Shown piece by piece: positions 7,639-10,439 of a DNA stretch of 10,439 bases. The notes under the pieces are model-generated. The model saw only the letters and a list, made by a program, of their open reading frames with translations. It was not told the origin of the DNA and made no database searches. The stretch is from Candidatus Hydrogenedentota bacterium (GTDB lineage: Bacteria > Spirochaetota > Leptospiria > Turneriellales > J094). Position numbers and translations under genes: made by a program. The DNA lies in the NCBI GenBank assembly GCA_003695005.1, contig RFJE01000284.1, positions 1 through 10,439 of the forward strand, in the 5' to 3' direction. How positions within the stretch are numbered: the stretch's first letter is position 1; each line of letters begins with the position of its first letter.

Positions 7639-7771
7639 GTGTACGTTCGTCTGCTTTTAGCTTTGGTAGCAACCGAAAGATACACGCTAAAATTAAGTCG
7701 GTTTCATTGACCTCAATGCCGGCATTTCGCAGTTTGTTTTTGTAATACAGCAACCTACCTGCGACGTACAT
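7523..7771 (-). CDS. small unrecognised ORF, possibly a remnant
   Basis: An 82-codon minus-strand frame starts with ATG at 7771 and has no obvious ribosome site. The first half looks protein-like (GRLLYYKNKLRNAGIEVNET, then DLILACIFRLLPKL), a basic/amphipathic pattern that could be helical. The second half is rich in Tyr, Arg and Gln and ends RNLYP. The frame stays open upstream of the ATG, through both palindromes, to a stop near 7880, so the ATG may not be the original start. Codons in the second half favour G/C at third positions more than the neighbouring genes. It overlaps the competing frames of the 7458-7638 entry, so at most one set is real over the shared part. It may be a mobile-element or cassette remnant. 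No function is assigned. Confidence 0.3.
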   Translation of the reverse strand: MYVAGRLLYYKNKLRNAGIEVNETDLILACIFRLLPKLKADERTHEQNHQYNDRRYSYKTIYTYCKQELWNYIQTKSRNLYP

Positions 7772-7784
7772 GGATGGAGTAGTG

Positions 7785-7811
7785 GCCCGCTCGCCGTTCG
7801 TACTAGCGGGC
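7785..7811. repeat. GC-rich 7-bp inverted repeat (REP-like)
   Basis: GCCCGCT (7785-7791) and AGCGGGC (7805-7811) pair perfectly around a 13-base loop. The block is markedly richer in G+C than the surrounding DNA. Together with the palindrome 10 bases to its right it forms a compact two-hairpin unit, the kind of arrangement seen in dispersed intergenic repeats. Whether other copies exist cannot be judged from this window, where I see only one. Confidence 0.5.
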
Positions 7812-7821
7812 AGAGCCTCTA

Positions 7822-7844
7822 CCGAATTCTGAACAGGAATTCGG
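7822..7844. repeat. 8-bp perfect inverted repeat containing two EcoRI-like GAATTC sites
   Basis: CCGAATTC (7822-7829) and GAATTCGG (7837-7844) form a perfect stem with a seven-base loop TGAACAG. On the plus strand it is followed by CCTTTTAA, a weak T-run, so it could act as a poor intrinsic terminator for plus-strand transcripts. No plus-strand gene ends here (dnaN ends 1.1 kb to the left), which makes a repeat-element role more likely. The function is inferred. Confidence 0.5.
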
Positions 7845-7975
7845 CCTTTTAAGACATTGCTTTGAATAAAATTTCAAAAAGGTACAAAATTAGCTAGAGG
7901 TGAGACATAATCCTGCAATTTTTTTCTACTAGGAAATAATTAAGCACTTACAATCCACAAACCACTGCCAAATCC
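7845..7975. other. AT-rich intergenic DNA with no visible feature
   Basis: Between the palindromes and the cyclase promoter region I see no open frame worth reporting, no tRNA-like fold and no repeat. The sequence is A/T-rich with a TTTTTTT run near 7919-7925. With the weak frames listed at 7458-7771, it completes the 556-base stretch between the membrane-protein start and the cyclase start that has no secure gene. Confidence 0.5.
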
Positions 7976-8006
7976 TTGACTTGAAGTCATTCCTAGGGAA
8001 TATGAC
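7976..8006 (+). promoter_or_regulatory. candidate promoter/operator of the cyclase gene
   Basis: TTGACT (7976-7981) matches five of six bases of a sigma70 -35 box. The best -10 options downstream are poor (TATGAC at 8001-8006 with 19-base spacing, or AATATG at 17), so a helper regulator may be needed. A 13-bp perfect palindrome, TGACTTGAAGTCA (7977-7989), lies directly over the -35, where a dimeric regulator would control polymerase access. It is the only plausible promoter between the repeats and the cyclase ATG at 8018. The leader would be very short. Confidence 0.35.
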
Positions 8007-8017
8007 ATGAGTTCATC

Positions 8018-9730
8018 ATGAAAAATTTTTGGAAGCAGCTTTTCGGCGAAAAAATAGCCGGAACTCGTGTCATCCCTGTTCGTACAAAAATTTTGTTTAT
8101 TTTTACTTTAATTATTTTAGCATCCAACTTAACTTCGAATTACATTAACTTAATTTTACATCGAACAGAGCTTTTACGGCAAATGCGCGAACTTTTAGTA
8201 AAAGATTTGCGCGATATTTACTCTTTTGCCAATAACCAATATGAAATTTACGGCTTTACGAAAGATAGACAGGGGTCATTAGAAAGCATTGAGCGGAAAG
8301 GTTTAAGTGCATTAAAAAATCCACATGCGATTGTATTAGGAGTGCGTAAGGATGGTCGCATTTTATTTATGGCTTCTCGCATTCCTAAAAAAATAAACTT
8401 TGGAGATAAACAAGCTTTAAAGAAGATGAAAGAGAATTTAAAAAAGGGAGTGCAAGAAGGTTTTATCCCGCTTCAATTTAACTCACAAGATTATTTTGCT
8501 GTTTATAAATACAATCCGAAATGGAAAGTTTTCTTAATTCGTGGAGAAGAAAAAAATGAATACTACCAAAAGCAAAGGGTGATTTTCCGTAAGGTATCCA
8601 TTATTATTGTCATTATTACCATTGCAAGTGCTCTCGTGGGTATTTACTTACTTGGGGAGCTCTTAAAATGGGTTGGCATTATTACACGCCGAATTATGCG
8701 AATGGCAGAAACGCAGGAACTTGAAATTATTGATTTAAAAGGCGCACCCAACGACGATATTACTTTTTTAGGGGCTGCCTTTAATTCGCTATCATCTACC
8801 GTAAATAATTTAATTGGAATTTTTAGAAAATTTGCCAACCAAGACATTGTAAGGAAAGCTTATAAAGAAAGACAGGTTCGGTTGGAAGGGGAGCAAAAAG
8901 AGCTTGCTGTGCTTTTTTCCGATATCAAGCGTTTTACTACGATGACAGAGGCATTAGGTCCTGATATTATCCGCTTACTCAATTTGCACTACGATAAAGC
9001 CATTCGCGTTATTTTAAATCGCAAAGGAGTGATTGGGGCTATTATTGGGGATGCTCTTTTAGCGGTGTATGGTGTTTTAGACGAGGAAGAAAATGAAACG
9101 ATTAACCGAAGTTACCAAGCTATTTATTCGGGGTATGAGTTACAAGAAGGAGCTGCAGCGCTGCGCGAAGAAATGAAAAAAAGGCGAGATGCGATTTTAG
9201 CTCACCGAAAGCTAACCCCCGAGGAAACCAAAGTATATAAAGCAGTTATGCTAGAAATTGGAGTTGGAATTGACTATGGTAGTGTTTTTTATGGCACTCT
9301 TGGCTCATACCAGAGAATGACGAACACTGTAATTGGAGATAATGTTAACGCTGCTAGTCGTTTGGAAGGACTCACTCGAATCTATCAATTGCCAGTAATT
9401 GTATCTAAAGCGGTGAAAGAAGATGTAGAAAAGAACATGGTGAACCATGGTATCCATTTTGTGGAAATTGATAGAGTCAAAGTAAAAGGGAAAACACAAG
9501 GAACACAAATTTATTGGCCTGTTTTGCCGGATCACTTAACACCGCGGCTAAAAAAACAAATTAGCATTTTTGAAACCGCTCTTCGCTATTATTATAAAGG
9601 AGAGTGGAAAAAAGCTAATGATCTTTTCAAGGACTGTAAATTAAAAATGGCGCGTGAGTTTGAAGCAAGAACAGCTAGTAAAAAACCACCTGCTAAATGG
9701 AACGGAATATGGGAAATGAAGACAAAATAA
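8018..9730 (+). CDS. membrane-bound class III adenylate/guanylate cyclase with HAMP domain
   Basis: This 570-residue protein should sense an external signal and make a cyclic nucleotide in the cytoplasm. The order is TM1 (about 24-42), an external region of ~150 residues with no family I can name, TM2 (about 193-214), a HAMP-like linker (about 215-270, with NDDITFLGAAFNSLS), the class III cyclase domain (about 294-502) and a C-terminal TPR-like helical tail (ISIFETALRYYYKGEWKKA). Metal-binding D302 (FSDIKRFT) and D345 (IIGDALLA) are present, as are transition-state N444 and R448 (GDNVNAASRLE). The purine-specifying positions are unusual: Ala341 replaces the usual Lys four residues before D345. 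Thr437 replaces Asp, as in class IIIb enzymes. The region 355-410 between the two halves looks longer and more charged than in typical cyclases. ATG 8018 is the first after an in-frame stop, with only GAG as a weak ribosome site. The next gene overlaps its end. Confidence 0.92.
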   Translation: MKNFWKQLFGEKIAGTRVIPVRTKILFIFTLIILASNLTSNYINLILHRTELLRQMRELLVKDLRDIYSFANNQYEIYGFTKDRQGSLESIERKGLSALKNPHAIVLGVRKDGRILFMASRIPKKINFGDKQALKKMKENLKKGVQEGFIPLQFNSQDYFAVYKYNPKWKVFLIRGEEKNEYYQKQRVIFRKVSIIIVIITIASALVGIYLLGELLKWVGIITRRIMRMAETQELEIIDLKGAPNDDITFLGAAFNSLSSTVNNLIGIFRKFANQDIVRKAYKERQVRLEGEQKELAVLFSDIKRFTTMTEALGPDIIRLLNLHYDKAIRVILNRKGVIGAIIGDALLAVYGVLDEEENETINRSYQAIYSGYELQEGAAALREEMKKRRDAILAHRKLTPEETKVYKAVMLEIGVGIDYGSVFYGTLGSYQRMTNTVIGDNVNAASRLEGLTRIYQLPVIVSKAVKEDVEKNMVNHGIHFVEIDRVKVKGKTQGTQIYWPVLPDHLTPRLKKQISIFETALRYYYKGEWKKANDLFKDCKLKMAREFEARTASKKPPAKWNGIWEMKTK

Positions 9731-10439
9731 AAAAAGAGAAAAACTTACCCGTAAGCCGAGAGCAATTTTTACCTGCGGATTTAGATGTAAATGCGCCACC
9801 ACCACAAGTTTATTCTTTAGAAGAAGAGCTAAAAGAATCTAAAAAAAATATCAATTGGAAATTTTATCTTATTCTTTTAGTGTTTTTAGGTCTTGTAATT
9901 GGCTCTGCTTTTTACATCACATCAGGAATAAAGAAAAAACAAGTAAAAGAGTCTTTTGGGATTATTGAGTTTGAAGATGTCGGTTTAAAAGAAATGCTAA
10001 GTGCGCAACAAGATGTTTCGAAAAGATTAGAGCTTGCTCAAAAAAGACTGGTGGAAATTAAAGAAAAAGAGTCGGAAGAAATTGAGCAAATTAATAGTAC
10101 GTATGATAAAAAAATTGCAAAAGTGAGTGCACAAAATCTTTCTGCAAAAAAGAAAAAAAAGGCTATTGATGCACTCTTAAATCAAAAACAAAAAGATATT
10201 AGAAAAACAAAAGAACTTTACGCATCCGATATTCAGGAACAAAAAAAGTTAATTGCAAAGCTAAAAAGAGATTTAAAGAAAAAGACCAGTGGTGTACGAA
10301 GAGGAATGTCGCAAACCGAGCAAATCATGGATAATTACCAAAAGCTTTTAGAACTAAAGCTAGCTAAGCAAAGACAGTATTACGAGAAAAAAATTGCCAA
10401 GATTATTTTAAAATATAATCCAAGAATGAAGGACATAAA
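9709..10439 (+). CDS. single-TM coiled-coil protein (partial, runs off the right edge)
   Basis: An open frame starts with ATG at 9709, 22 bases inside the cyclase gene, with GGAACGGAAT directly upstream as a ribosome site. It stays open for 243 codons to the window end. Residues 1-48 are charged and Pro-containing (a PPP at about 30-32). One strong hydrophobic helix follows at about 50-70 (FYLILLVFLGLVIGSAFYI). The rest is dense in Lys, Glu, Gln and Leu with heptad-like spacing (for example QDVSKRLELAQKRLVEIKEK), a long coiled coil with no globular domain so far. The topology suggests a short cytoplasmic N-terminus and a periplasmic coiled coil, though orientation is not certain because the flanks are all Lys-rich. 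The overlap implies co-translation with the cyclase. I do not recognise the family and the C-terminus is unseen. Confidence 0.8.
   Translation, partial: MGNEDKIKKEKNLPVSREQFLPADLDVNAPPPQVYSLEEELKESKKNINWKFYLILLVFLGLVIGSAFYITSGIKKKQVKESFGIIEFEDVGLKEMLSAQQDVSKRLELAQKRLVEIKEKESEEIEQINSTYDKKIAKVSAQNLSAKKKKKAIDALLNQKQKDIRKTKELYASDIQEQKKLIAKLKRDLKKKTSGVRRGMSQTEQIMDNYQKLLELKLAKQRQYYEKKIAKIILKYNPRMKDI

Noticed and set aside
7504..7710. Plus-strand 68-codon frame (Cys/Thr/Tyr-rich).
   Set aside because: It has no ribosome site, an atypical composition, and lies antisense to the more protein-like minus-strand frames.
7785..7844. Possible integron attC site.
   Set aside because: I could not place matching core-site motifs (GTTRRRY/RYYYAAC) at the ends, and no integrase is in the window.
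7772..7850. Possible tRNA or structured ncRNA because of the GC-rich stems and a GTTCG sequence.
   Set aside because: The stems do not assemble into a cloverleaf, and no acceptor stem or T-arm with correct spacing can be drawn.

Overview
The window looks like a moderately AT-rich spirochaete chromosome, most probably of the Leptospirales. The main evidence is the flagellar export pair. FlhB has a long N-terminal lead-in before an FAAEDEGRTEEP block, which I recall as typical of spirochaetes. FlhA carries MDGATKFVQGDVKVG, and the order flhB-flhA-(flhF) is also spirochaetal. The membrane-bound class III nucleotide cyclase fits too. Genus and species cannot be fixed from the sequence alone.

Layout, left to right. 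(1) 1-3311, minus strand: a flagellar export operon read flhB -> flhA -> probable flhF. Both junctions are ATGA overlaps, and flhF is cut by the window edge after 12 codons. A good sigma70-type promoter lies before flhB. (2) 3397-3427: a perfect 13-bp hairpin that starts inside the stop codon of the next gene and separates the flagellar operon from it. (3) 3426-5466, minus strand: a two-gene unit made of a FieF/YiiP-type metal cation exporter and, one base after its stop codon, an App1-like HAD phosphatase. (4) 5467-5589: a divergent intergenic region with a dnaN promoter and a 13-bp palindrome in the exporter leader. (5) 5590-6744, plus strand: dnaN, with no dnaA, recF or gyrase gene within the window. 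(6) 6796-7461, minus strand: a multi-pass membrane protein of unknown function, convergent with dnaN. (7) 7462-8017: a disordered region without a secure gene. It holds competing minus-strand reading frames (possibly a frameshifted gene), two palindromes and a candidate promoter/operator. (8) 8018-10439, plus strand: a two-TM, HAMP, class III cyclase overlapping by 22 bases a single-TM coiled-coil protein that runs off the right edge.

Most of the window is ordinary core biology (flagellar export, metal efflux, the replication clamp). The unusual parts are three. The cyclase has Ala where class III cyclases normally have the purine-contacting Lys. It is coupled to an unrecognised membrane coiled-coil protein. 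The 7.46-7.88 kb patch has the look of a mobile, repetitive or decaying element. I found no CRISPR array, tRNA, rRNA or complete insertion sequence.
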